64,000 nucleotides of DNA from NCBI RefSeq assembly GCF_000186865.1, contig NW_008705566.1:219945-283944 (forward strand), read 5' to 3'. The DNA is from Aureococcus anophagefferens (Eukaryota; Sar; Pelagophyceae; Pelagomonadales; Pelagomonadaceae). A program made the translations under genes and the position numbers. Below the pieces are notes generated by a model that saw nothing but the letters and a program-made list of their open reading frames with translations, made no database searches and was not told the DNA's origin. The stretch's first letter is position 1; every line of letters begins with the position of its first letter. Shown here piece by piece: positions 18,672 to 27,430 of this stretch.

Positions 18672-19796
18672 CAGGCCGGCGAAGGGGTCCTCGGCGGGCG
18701 CGGCCGCCCGCATCGACGGCGACATCGTCGACGGCGGCGGCGGCGCCATCGCCGGCGCCATCCCTGGAAGCGGCGAGGCCGGCGTCCCGTAAAACTGTTG
18801 CTGGGGGGGCTGCTGGCCGTAGTGCTGCGGCGAGTACCCGTGCGCCTGGGGCTGGCCCGGCGCCTGGTACGCGACGGGCGGGTACTGCTGCTGCACGCCC
18901 GGCTGCGGCATCCGCTGCATGCCAGGCTGCTGCGGCATCTGCTGCATGCCCGGCTGCGGCATTCGCTGCTGCGGCATGTGCTGCATGCCATGCTGCGGCA
19001 TTCGCTGCTGTTGCATCTGCTGCATCCCCGGCTGCGGCATGTGCTGCATGCCAGGCTGCGGCATTTGCTGCATGCCCGGGTGCGGCATGTGCTGCATGCC
19101 CGGCTGTTGCATCTGCTGAGGCATGAAACCCTGTTGCTGCTGCTGCTGCATTTGCGGCGGCCGCTGCTGCTGCTGCGGCGGCGGCGCGAAGCCGGGCTGC
19201 GGCGGGAACGGTTGCTGCTGCGGCGGCGGAAACTGCTGCATCTGCTGCTGCTGCCGGAGCGCGTGCAATTGGATGAGCTGCTGCTGGAGCTGCTGGAGCT
19301 CGGCGAGCTGCCGTCGGAGCTCCGCGTCGTCCGGCGGCGGCGCCGCCGCGGCGACGACCGCCGGCGCGGCGACGACCGCCGGCTCGGGGCTCGGCGGCTT
19401 CGGCGGCGGCTCGCGCGGCGCGACGGGGCTCTGCGGCTGCATGCGGTTCCAGAGCCGGCGGTGGTCGGACCGGTCGACGTAGAACCGCGCGTCGAGCGTG
19501 ATCGCGCCGTCCGGCGCGCGCTTCGAGTTCTCCGGGTGGAGGAACGTGACCCACTCCTCGTAGGACGGCGCTATCGTCCCGCGGCTCATGTCCTTCAGGA
19601 AGGCGACGAGGTGGTCCTCCATCTCCTTCATGCACGCGCGCGTCGCCTCCTCGCGCAGCCGCTCCAGCGAAGCCAGGTCGTCGGCGTCCGCGTCCTCGAG
19701 GCCGCCGGCCGACGACGTCGACTGCGCGTTGGTCGCGCCGCGGAGCGCATCCTTGAGAGCGGCGATCTTCGCCGCCGTCGCCGCGATCCTGTCCAT
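18669..19796 (-). CDS. Gln-rich protein with MPQPGMQ repeats
   Basis: The first ATG is at 19796 (MDRIAATAAKIAALKDALRG). Of 375 residues, the first 130 look folded: a helix with CMKEMEDHLVAFLKDMSRG, then PSYEEWVTFLHPEN and ARFYVDRSDHRRLWNRM. A Pro/Gln segment and about a dozen imperfect repeats of M-P-Q-P-G-M-Q-x follow; these resemble prion-like or condensate-forming tails. The C-terminus is DPFAGL; DPF motifs bind clathrin adaptor ears in other eukaryotes, so an endocytic role is possible but speculative. The repeat DNA is a purine/pyrimidine-biased minisatellite at about 18890-19130. Confidence 0.65.
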   Translation of the reverse strand: MDRIAATAAKIAALKDALRGATNAQSTSSAGGLEDADADDLASLERLREEATRACMKEMEDHLVAFLKDMSRGTIAPSYEEWVTFLHPENSKRAPDGAITLDARFYVDRSDHRRLWNRMQPQSPVAPREPPPKPPSPEPAVVAAPAVVAAAAPPPDDAELRRQLAELQQLQQQLIQLHALRQQQQMQQFPPPQQQPFPPQPGFAPPPQQQQRPPQMQQQQQQGFMPQQMQQPGMQHMPHPGMQQMPQPGMQHMPQPGMQQMQQQRMPQHGMQHMPQQRMPQPGMQQMPQQPGMQRMPQPGVQQQYPPVAYQAPGQPQAHGYSPQHYGQQPPQQQFYGTPASPLPGMAPAMAPPPPSTMSPSMRAAAPAEDPFAGL

Positions 19797-19855
19797 TCGT
19801 GCGCCTGGAGACACTCACACGAGCGCTACGAAAGCCTTCCCATGTTCACCCTGTG

Positions 19856-19899
19856 AGCTCTGGTTGAGGCCTCCATGCTCTGGTTCAGGCCTCCATGCT
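19856..19899 (+). repeat. 20-base tandem duplication
   Basis: CTCTGGTTGAGGCCTCCATG is followed at once by CTCTGGTTCAGGCCTCCATG with one mismatch. It lies upstream of the Gln-rich gene and 40 bases outside the hAT element. Confidence 0.7.
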
Positions 19900-19975
19900 C
19901 GGCGCAGCCAGCTCGTTGCCGCCAACCAAAGAACTTGCCCCCCCGCCGGGGTTCGACGTAACGAAAAAAGTAACC

Positions 19976-20045
19976 CGTTTTTAAGTCGTTGGCGCCGATT
20001 GTAAGTCGTAGGGTAAGTCGTCGGGCCCCGGGGTAAGTCGTTGGG
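19976..20045 (+). repeat. Left subterminal TAAGTCGT repeats of the hAT element
   Basis: TAAGTCGT occurs four times between 19981 and 20042, preceded by one GTAACCCGT. The same motifs occur in the same order and strand near the right end (26356-26400), giving about 45 bases of alignable direct repeat. hAT transposases bind such subterminal repeats; binding here is inferred. Confidence 0.65.
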
Positions 20046-20107
20046 CTCGCCAAAACGGACGGATGACTGGGCACTCGCCAAAACCCGCGGGCTGCTAATA
20101 GTTTTTA

Positions 20108-23100
20108 TTACTGCTTAGCGAACGCGACCCAGTCCGTGCCGTAGCCGCTCTCGCGGAACTTGACCTTGGTCATGACGAGGTTGTGCTTGGTCAGCTTGAG
20201 CTCGTAGGAAAACTTGGTCTTGAGCACGGTCGTGCCGTCCGAGGCCAGCGTGTCCTTCTTCTTGTAGTTGACGACCTTGCCCAGGTCCCAGACGCCGTCG
20301 TCGTCGATCTTGGCGATGCGGCAGCCCACGAGGGCGGGGCCGAGCTCCGGCATCACCGGGTTCGAGTAGTGCGTGAGGCCGTGCTGCGCGTTGAACGTCT
20401 CGCGCCGGGCGTCGGCGGCGCCCGACGCCGCGATGGCTTCGTTGTGGGCCGCCGTCTTGACGTCGAGCGCGATTTCAGCGGCCTTGCGCTTCTTCTCGTT
20501 GTTGGCGGCCTTGGCCTTGGCCGCCGCGACGCCGCTCGCCGCGCGCCCGGGCACGCGCTTCGTTTCGACCCAGAATTTCTTGCCGACGCGCATGAGCAGG
20601 GCCTTGACGCCGTCGTCGTCGTCGAGCGCCGGCCCGTGGAGCTTCACGAACATGCGCGCGTTGAGCGTGTCCGTGCCCATCTTGCCCTGCAGGTCGCCCT
20701 TGGTCAGCTTCATCAGCGAGAAGCCGCCCTCGCACGCCGCGTTCGTGACGACGAGGACGAGGACGACGTTCCCGAGGAGCCAGAGGTTCGGGTACTTGTC
20801 CTTGCACTGCGTGACGAGGCACTTGAGGACCGCGTCCATGTCCAGGCCCCGCCAGCGGTAGAACTCGTCGGCCTTGAACGCGAGGTACTCGCGCCCCAGC
20901 GCCGCCGCGTCGAGGAAGTTCGGGTCGTCGACGCTGCCGTCGCCGCCGCTGCGGCCCTGGGCGAAGTGTGCGCCGACGAGGTCGATCGCCTTGGCCCCGT
21001 AGATCGCCAGCGCCGTGCCGTCGCCGCCGCGCGTCGCGACCTCAAATTTCGACGGGTCGAAGATCTCGACGAGGCCGCGCAGCAGGGGCTCGTCCGGGAT
21101 CCGCTCCTCGAGAGCGTCGAGGACGTTCTTCGTGTAGTCGCGGACGAAGTAGTAGAAGGCGTCGCGCTGGTCCGCGGTGACCTGGATCGCGTGCTTGCCG
21201 AGCTTGAACGAGCCCGGTTCCTCGCCGTTGAGGTTCGGAACGCGCGCGAGGAACTGCGCCGCGGAGTCCCCCCACGTGAACGTGTCCGGCGACAGGTACT
21301 GGGCCTTGATCTGGCGCCGCGTCGCGTCCAGGGTCTCCATCATATCCTTGATGCCGAGCGTCGGCTTCTGGAACGCCTTCGACAGGGTGCCGAGGTGGCC
21401 GACGAGGTCCGTCAGGAAGTGCAGGGACGCGAGGAGCTTGAAGTCAAGGAAGTAGGTGTGCAGCTCGTCGATCGAGAGGCGGCCGTGGGACTCGGGCTCC
21501 TCGTCGGACCGCCCGAGCGCCTGCTTGCGCGTCGCCGGCGACATCGCGGAGAGCTCGGCGACGTAGTCGATGATGCTCACGAGGGACTTGACGACGCTCG
21601 CCAGCGCGTCGCTGCGCCCGAGCCAGCGCGTGGCGCACGAGCGGAGGATCTTGCCGCTCTCGTCGTTGGCCTTCTGGAGCTCCGCGAACTCCTCCTTGCG
21701 CTTGGACGAGTGTGCGAAGATGTTGTAGGTGCCCTTGAGCACGTCCTCCACCACCTCCCAGTAGCTCGCGAGGTCTGCGGCCTCGTTTGCCGCCAGGGCG
21801 AGCTTGTGGCAGATGCAGTGGATTCGGATGAGCGCCGACCATACGCGGACGTCGGCGCCGAGCTGCGCCGCGACGCCCGCGTTCTTGCCGAGCATCACCG
21901 ACGCGCCGTCGCTCCCGAAGCAGATGAGCTTCTCCAGGAGCCCGGCCTTCTCGAGGATGTCGCAGAACGTGCGCTTGATGTCCGCGGCCTTCGTCGACTT
22001 GAGGCGCGTGAGCTTGAAGTACTTGCAGGCCGCCTCGCCGTTGTGGACGTAGTACACGTAGATGACGGCGTTCTCGTTGTCGCTCACGTCCGTCGATTCG
22101 TCGATTCCGGCGCCGATGACGGGCGACTTGGCGAGGATGGCGAGGAACTGGGCGCCCAGGTCGCCCTCGAACAAGTCGAAGAGCTCCTTCGCCGAGTGCT
22201 CGTGGCGGAGCGTCGGGTTGACGTTGACCGTGGCGTCGAGCATGGCCGCGGTGCGCTCCATGGAGGAGCACAGACCGGACATCTTGTACGCCGCATCCGC
22301 GTTCGTGGCGAGGTAGTAGGCCGCCTCGAGCTGGGCCCAGCCCTTGATGACGCGCATGTCGACCTTGGCGATGTCCTGGCCCTCGGCGATGCCCTGGCCC
22401 TCGGCGATGCCCTGGCCCTCGGCGATGCCCTGGCCGACGAAGGTATCCATGGAGCCCTTGGCCTTGAGGGTGTCCACGGCGTCGCTGTGGGTCTTGGAGT
22501 TGTCGTGGTTCTCGAGCGTCGTCTTGCGTCGTGTCGACGTGCCCTTCTCGACCCACGTCGTACGGGCAATCCCCGCGCTTACGTCCGCCTCCGTGCACGT
22601 CTTGCACTTCATCTGCATGTTCTCCGGATCCCAATACAACCACGGATAGAGCTCGCGCCACTCTTTCAGCTGGAGCTCGACCTTCTTCTTCTCCTCGTCG
22701 CGCATGGGCACGATCGCGGGCGTCTTCGACGCCTCGGCCTTCGTCTTCCTCGCCTCGCCCTCCTTCTTCTTCCTCGACTTGGGCTTGGAGGGGCCCGGCG
22801 TCGAGGACTCGCCCTTGGGCTTGGGCGCGAAGATGCATGCGACCTTCCGCTTCATGGGGAGCGGCAGGGCCTCGGCGGTCTTGGCGCCGGGGGCGAGCGT
22901 CGGGCCCTGGAGCACCTCGCCGCTGCCGGGCACGACGCCGCCGACGTCTATGAGCGTGTCGCCGAATGTGAGCGTGACGTCGCCCAGGCTCGTCGCGGCC
23001 GCGGGCACGTCCTTCGCGGCCGAGGGCTCGCCGGGGGGCGTCGCCACGGGCTGGACGGAGTCGGGCGTCGTGTCGAGGAGCACGGTGGAGGTCGTCGCGA

Positions 23101-23452
23101 CGCGCGCGGGGGGGTGCTCGTGGGCCTCCCAGACCTGCTGGAACATCTTCTGATGCTGCTGCAGGTCAGTGGTGGGAATCTCGATCCCGAAGGTGATCTC
23201 CATCGGGGGCAGCGCCGGCGGCGCAGGCTCGGCCGCTGCATCAGGGAAGCTAGGCGGGGCCTCGGCGGGCGCCGGCGCGGCGGGAGCCGGAGCCGCGGCG
23301 GCCTGCTGCGGCGGCGCAGCGGTGGGGGTCGGCACGCCGCCGAGCGTCGCGAGGGCGATGTTGAGTTCATCGAGAGTGAGCTTGCCCTCTCGATAGCGGT
23401 CGCAGGCTGCCATGATGGCGCCAGTCATCCGAGTTATGGGGCTGTCGGACAT
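20108..23452 (-). CDS. hAT transposase with N-terminal zinc-finger domain
   Basis: The ATG at 23452 (MSDSPITRMTGAIMAACDR) gives 1,114 residues; a longer open frame to 23755 is Arg-rich and less likely. After a Pro/Ala-rich 200-residue leader comes a TTF/BED-like finger: MQMKCKTCTEADVSAG...ENHDNSKTHSDAV (C-x2-C...H-x4-H). The catalytic RNase H-like region follows, with PVIGAGIDESTDVSDNENA and LICFGSDGASVMLGKNAGV, as in the ZNF862/KIAA1586-like hAT branch; IRIHCICHKLALAA is the conserved CHxLxL block. Near the C-terminus LLGNVVLVLVVTNAACEGGFSLMKLTKG is the hAT dimerisation motif. The sixfold-related segment GQGIAEGQGIAEG is a small internal repeat. The frame is intact, so the protein may be active. 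Confidence 0.9.
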   Translation of the reverse strand: MSDSPITRMTGAIMAACDRYREGKLTLDELNIALATLGGVPTPTAAPPQQAAAAPAPAAPAPAEAPPSFPDAAAEPAPPALPPMEITFGIEIPTTDLQQHQKMFQQVWEAHEHPPARVATTSTVLLDTTPDSVQPVATPPGEPSAAKDVPAAATSLGDVTLTFGDTLIDVGGVVPGSGEVLQGPTLAPGAKTAEALPLPMKRKVACIFAPKPKGESSTPGPSKPKSRKKKEGEARKTKAEASKTPAIVPMRDEEKKKVELQLKEWRELYPWLYWDPENMQMKCKTCTEADVSAGIARTTWVEKGTSTRRKTTLENHDNSKTHSDAVDTLKAKGSMDTFVGQGIAEGQGIAEGQGIAEGQDIAKVDMRVIKGWAQLEAAYYLATNADAAYKMSGLCSSMERTAAMLDATVNVNPTLRHEHSAKELFDLFEGDLGAQFLAILAKSPVIGAGIDESTDVSDNENAVIYVYYVHNGEAACKYFKLTRLKSTKAADIKRTFCDILEKAGLLEKLICFGSDGASVMLGKNAGVAAQLGADVRVWSALIRIHCICHKLALAANEAADLASYWEVVEDVLKGTYNIFAHSSKRKEEFAELQKANDESGKILRSCATRWLGRSDALASVVKSLVSIIDYVAELSAMSPATRKQALGRSDEEPESHGRLSIDELHTYFLDFKLLASLHFLTDLVGHLGTLSKAFQKPTLGIKDMMETLDATRRQIKAQYLSPDTFTWGDSAAQFLARVPNLNGEEPGSFKLGKHAIQVTADQRDAFYYFVRDYTKNVLDALEERIPDEPLLRGLVEIFDPSKFEVATRGGDGTALAIYGAKAIDLVGAHFAQGRSGGDGSVDDPNFLDAAALGREYLAFKADEFYRWRGLDMDAVLKCLVTQCKDKYPNLWLLGNVVLVLVVTNAACEGGFSLMKLTKGDLQGKMGTDTLNARMFVKLHGPALDDDDGVKALLMRVGKKFWVETKRVPGRAASGVAAAKAKAANNEKKRKAAEIALDVKTAAHNEAIAASGAADARRETFNAQHGLTHYSNPVMPELGPALVGCRIAKIDDDGVWDLGKVVNYKKKDTLASDGTTVLKTKFSYELKLTKHNLVMTKVKFRESGYGTDWVAFAKQ

Positions 23453-23780
23453 GTTTTTTGGCGCGAGTTTTCGACGAGGTTGGTGAATTTGGGCGCGCAA
23501 AACTCGGAGCTCGCAGACGGCCTCGGCGAGCGCTTGCCGGGGGTCTGGGCGACCTTGTTCCACCACAGCAGGTTCGCGCCGATGACGAGGCCGGCGTCGC
23601 CGCGAAGTCGCGAGGCGGCTGTGGCGCCGGGTCCGGCTAGATCGCTTTCCGGACCGCGGCTGCGAAACCGCTGCGCGAGCGGCGCGAGGCGACGGCACGT
23701 CTCGCGACCGGCGCGCGTTGGGGCAGCCGCAGGCGCCGAGCGGCGAGGCCTTCACGCGGTTCTAGAGAGCGTGCCTCGAC
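23453..23780. other. hAT 5' non-coding segment
   Basis: Upstream of the transposase start. No motif is recognised except an AT-rich TGTTTTTTGGCG next to the ATG. An open frame on the minus strand continues from the transposase but is Arg-rich. Confidence 0.4.
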
Positions 23781-24055
23781 CTGGACGCCGAGCTGGACAT
23801 CGACTACGTGCTATTCATGATCTAGTACTGCTTCGTCGGCGACCAGAGCATCAACGCCTACGAAACGAATTCCCCGAAACCAGCCCTCTGCCTCGAGTAG
23901 AGCGAGGCGTTCGTCGTCACGTAGAACACCAAGGCCTCGTGGACGACGCCCGTGACGGCCACGGCCTTCCAGCCCGACGCCTTCCTCGCCCTCGACCAGT
24001 TCACGACGCCGGAGACCACGCCCTCGAACACCGCGGTCTCCATGACGGTGCTCTC
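23781..24055 (+). pseudogene. Decayed coding fragment with three in-frame TAG codons
   Basis: The frame beginning CTGGACGCC at 23781 reads as plausible protein for about 90 codons (for example LDAELDIDYVLFMI and FQPDAFLALDQFTTPETTPS) except for three TAG codons at 23823-23825, 23898-23900 and 23922-23924. All three would be CAG (Gln) before a C-to-T change. TAG is a normal stop in neighbouring genes (P4H, SDR), so recoding is not supported. It is carried inside the hAT element, perhaps as a captured host fragment. Family unknown. Confidence 0.5.
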
Positions 24056-24829
24056 CGCGGACGCTGTACGCACATCGTCATGGAGCAGTACCAGGGCGTC
24101 GCCTACGACGTCGCCATGGGCCCCCTTGGTGTTGTTCGCATCCTTCCGGGGTGCGCTGGGGTCGCGGTCGTAGTTTGTACCACGCTCGGGCACCTTGGGC
24201 TCGCGCCCTGGCCGTAGGGACTGCGTTCCTGAGAGTGTAGGTTCCTCAGGCACGCGGACATCTCGGATCTACAGCGTACTCAGAGGGCCACAACTGGCCA
24301 CTACGGCCGAGTATCGCCGTCACCCGCATACCGCTGGACACGGTAGATCACAACCAACCCCAGGGACATCTCAAACACGGCGTGGGGCCGAAATTACTGC
24401 GTATTTTGGTTTTTTTTTGCCCTCGGGGCCAAAAATAGGGCTCCCAGCACGGCAACGCGTATACCCGCCAGATGCACGACCCAGAGGTTGGTCAGCTGGA
24501 TCGAGGGCCGATCTCAGTGCATTAGCTCGGGGTCCGACAGCCGGGGCCACGGGATGTGGCGCATCTCGTGCGTGAAAACGTCCACCGAACGTCGTTACGA
24601 ACGCGTCGAATTTAAAAATACTTCTGGTGCCAAAAACCTATAGCTAGATAGCAGGAGCGACATGGTAGTTGACGGATCCGTCCTGCCAGAGCCGACAACA
24701 AAGGTTTTTCGGCACAATACAGCCGAGATAGGGCCTCGTCGTGACGTGCGGCGTTTCGATGACGTTCCGTCGGGTTTTTGGACGAGCTCTGGGTCCTCAT
24801 CCGTGAACGAGTGCTTATCTAGCTAGAGC

Positions 24830-25260
24830 TTTTCGGTCGACTCGGACCTCGGAACCAGCTCTTCGGCGTCCCACGCGTTTCTTGAGGCGATAAAATCGAT
24901 CTCCGCAGCTCCGAAACGTGGCCGGAGACGGGAATTCGTTTTTTTGGGCCAGTTTTGGGCCCTCGTTCGTGAATGATTGGCTCTATATCTCGGGGAATCC
25001 GGTCGATTCCGACCTCGAGACCGACCCTTCGACGTCCCACGCGTTTCTTCAAGCGAAAAAATCGATTTCCGTAGCTCCGAAACGGGCTCCGAGCCGGGAA
25101 CGTGTAATTCTAGACGAGCTCTCGGTGCTCATTCGCTAAAGAGTGATTCTGTAGCCCGAGGTTTTCGGTCGACTGGGGTCCAGGGGCCGCTTCCTCGACG
25201 TCGGTTGCGTTCCTTGGGTCGAAAAAATCGATCTCCGCAGCCCGAAAAGACGCTCGACGG
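24830..25260 (+). repeat. Diverged tandem array, period about 165 bp, ~3 copies
   Basis: Copies begin near 24830, 24996 and 25161; a partial copy lies at about 24750-24829. Each has CGGTCGA, a GACGTCCCACGCGTTTCTT block, then AAAATCGATCTCCGCAGC, and later a GGGCCCTCATTCG-like tail. Copies differ at many positions. It lies in the right half of the hAT element and has no coding potential. Confidence 0.65.
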
Positions 25261-25849
25261 CGGCTCGCGAACCGATACGAGCCCGTTAATGCGCAGCACC
25301 GTCGAGAAGACGTCGACCGCGCGAGCGAACTGTCGCCCGCGACGCCTGCGGACGTTGTGCCACCGAAACCTCATGGATTGGTAGCATTGCGACGATGTAG
25401 TGGCCGCACGAGGCCGCCACAACCTCATGGTGGGAGCGGAGTTCAAGAACAGAAAAGCGAACGGCAAATTTCTCGGTGCCGCGGTGCAGCGCGCCTTCCT
25501 GCGCGCGCACGAGCCGCACTGAGCAGGCCCGATTGCGCGCCGCTTCGCATTCGCGGGTGCAGTCTGTCGCATCCCATCGCACGGGCTGGTTCGAGACGGT
25601 TCAACGTTAAGGGTATCTGCCGATATCTTAAGATGTTGGGCAGATACGATGGCTGCGTGGATCCTCTGCCCGCGCAGACGCCACGGCGCGTAAACTCGCG
25701 TGATTTTTCTCTTCGGCGCTTCGCGCCGCGGAGCGCTCGCGGCCGCGCGCCGCCGCGACGTCGCGCCGCGCATGGGCACGAAGCAGCGAGCCCACGTCGC
25801 GGCCAAACTTCGAGGCGCTCGAGCGCGGGCCGGGCTGCCCTTGGCGGGC

Positions 25850-26160
25850 AGCGTCGACTGGATGTCGAAGACGCGCGCCAGCGACGTCGTCGATTGTCGG
25901 CTCGTGCCGCAGGGCTCGCCGGCGGCCACGGCGACGACTGTTCGTCTGCGGATCGCGCACCGCGACCGGACCGAACTCGACGCAGCGCTCCAACAACACG
26001 TAGAGCGCGTCGCAGTTCGGCGACGCGCTCGGCGCCCTCGCGAAGCTCGCCCAGCCCTTCGACAATGTGCTCGTGGACCGCAGCCGCATCAAGGACACGC
26101 GTATCTTCTTCGACCAGCCAGAGCGCAGCGTTCGGAGCGTGAAATTCTGCAAAATTTTCT
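25850..26160 (+). pseudogene. Gene-like fragment inside the hAT right arm
   Basis: From about 26013 one frame reads FGDALGALAKLAQPFDNVLV followed by DRSRIKDTRIFFDQPERS, which looks like real protein, but it has no start, no stop context and shifts frame upstream. Probably a remnant of a captured or older gene. I cannot name the family. Confidence 0.3.
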
Positions 26161-26355
26161 CCGGCGCTTCGCGCCGTACGCCACGCGAGCTGAAGCAATC
26201 GGCGGCGCGGCGGCGGCGATCGCGCCGGGGGCCGACATCCACGGCGCCGCCGCCGTCGGATTGCCCCGCCGCGCGCGCGCAACGCGAAAGCGGCGCCCGG
26301 GGCCCCGCGCGGCCTCGGGCCGAGGTAGGCCGCCGGGTAAGTTGTCGAGTCCAAA

Positions 26356-26418
26356 AGTAACCCGTCAGGTAAGTCGTTTTGGCCGAATGTAAGTCGTAAG
26401 TAACATGTTAGGTAAGCT
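26356..26418 (+). repeat. Right subterminal repeats of the hAT element
   Basis: GTAACCCGT, TAAGTCGT (twice) and the variants TAACATGT and TAAGCTGT precede the right TIR. They parallel the left end in the same orientation. Confidence 0.6.
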
Positions 26419-26469
26419 GTTACGTCGAACCCCGCCCCCCGCCCGCGCGCCGCGAAGCAGCTGACTGTA

Positions 26470-27180
26470 TTAGTGGAACACGGCGGGCTTGTCGTCGTCG
26501 AAGTAGAGGTGGTGGCGGTAGATGTAGGCGAGGACGCCCGCGGGGACGAGGCCCGCGGCGCTGTCGAGGTCGCCGGTCTTCTTGAGGCGGTTGCGCACGG
26601 CCGTCGACGAGCCGTTGCCCTCGATCATCTCCTCGTCGCCGTCGACGTCGAGGTAGGAGAAGCGCGGCCCGTAGTCCGACAGCTCGCCGTGCGGCGGGAA
26701 GCCCGGCCGCTTCAGCACGAGGAAGTCGTACTCCTCGACGAGCAGGTGGCCCGTGACCTTGCGCTCGCCGCCCGCGTCCGACTCCCAGGTGCGGATGTCC
26801 GTGCCCTCCTGGAACCAGTCCGTGCCGACGACGAAGACGAACTCGTGCGTCGCGTCGTGCTCCGCGGAGAGCTTGTTGAGGAGGTCGTAGGTGAAGAACG
26901 CGCGGTCGCGCGTCACGTCGACGTCGCAGACCTTGACGGGCAGCCGGGGCGGGAAGACCGTGTTCACGGCGATCTCGCACATGGCCCATCGGTCCGACGT
27001 CGACGTCCTGAGCGCGGGCTTGTCGGGCCGCGCGCCGCACGGCGTGAGCCAGACCTCGTCGACGCGCGACGACCGCAGGATCTGCGCGCAGGCCCGCATG
27101 TGGTCCACCGTCGGCGGGTCGAAGGCGCCGCCGTAGATCGCCACGCGCGTCTTCGGCGACGCGCCGGCGAGGGCCGCCAT
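26470..27180 (-). CDS. nadD: Nicotinate/nicotinamide mononucleotide adenylyltransferase-like protein
   Basis: The first in-frame ATG is at 27180 (MAALAGASPKTRVAIYGG), giving 236 residues; the frame stays open upstream to 27294 and could encode a targeting leader if another start or an exon is used. GGAFDPPTVDHM is the nucleotidyltransferase G-x-F-D-P...H-x-x-H-type signature with H retained (D-H-M). EGNGSSTAVRNRLK matches the ISSTxxR motif that binds phosphates. NadD joins NaMN and ATP to form NaAD, the penultimate step of NAD synthesis. FVVGTDWFQEG matches the conserved G-x-D/N-W-F region. The stop lies 36 bases from the hAT right end. Confidence 0.8.
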   Translation of the reverse strand: MAALAGASPKTRVAIYGGAFDPPTVDHMRACAQILRSSRVDEVWLTPCGARPDKPALRTSTSDRWAMCEIAVNTVFPPRLPVKVCDVDVTRDRAFFTYDLLNKLSAEHDATHEFVFVVGTDWFQEGTDIRTWESDAGGERKVTGHLLVEEYDFLVLKRPGFPPHGELSDYGPRFSYLDVDGDEEMIEGNGSSTAVRNRLKKTGDLDSAAGLVPAGVLAYIYRHHLYFDDDKPAVFH

Positions 27181-27430
27181 GCCGCGCGCGGCGAGCGCCG
27201 AGCCCCGGCCGGCGGCGCACGCCACCGCGAGCCCGCGGAGAATGGTCTTTCGCGTTGCCGCGAACGCTGCGCCGCGCGATGCGGCCGGCGGCAAGCGCTG
27301 TTTTTCGCGAGCGACCGGCGCGAACGCTGTCTTGCGCGAGCAATTGCGATGCGAGAGGGCGCGAAGAGTGAAATTGAGTCATGGTGAGAGTTGTTGACAT
27401 TCAACAATAGCCCAAGCAGCCCGAGTCTCG

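Larger units (their letters stand above)
19947..26434. mobile_element. Complete hAT-superfamily DNA transposon, 6,488 bp
   Basis: The ends are perfect 16-bp inverted repeats: CGGGGTTCGACGTAAC at 19947-19962 and its reverse complement at 26419-26434. The same 8 bp, CCCCCCGC, flanks both ends (19939-19946 and 26435-26442). An 8-bp duplication and short TIRs are hAT hallmarks. Subterminal motifs TAAGTCGT and GTAACCCGT recur several times just inside both ends, as expected for hAT transposase binding sites. Inside are an intact transposase (20108-23452, minus), a decayed coding stretch with amber codons, a diverged ~165-bp tandem array and another gene-like fragment. The TSD is C-rich, so chance identity of the 8 bp is less improbable than usual, but together with the TIR and the transposase the call is firm. 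Confidence 0.88.

Noticed and set aside
23823..23924. TAG read as an amino acid (recoded genetic code)
   Set aside because: Several sound genes here end in TAG, and the three TAGs occur only in a decayed transposon-borne fragment.
20183..24217. A 1,344-codon open frame on the plus strand opposite the transposase
   Set aside because: It is Arg/Val/Leu-rich with no motif. GC-rich coding DNA leaves antisense frames open; the minus strand encodes a recognisable hAT transposase.
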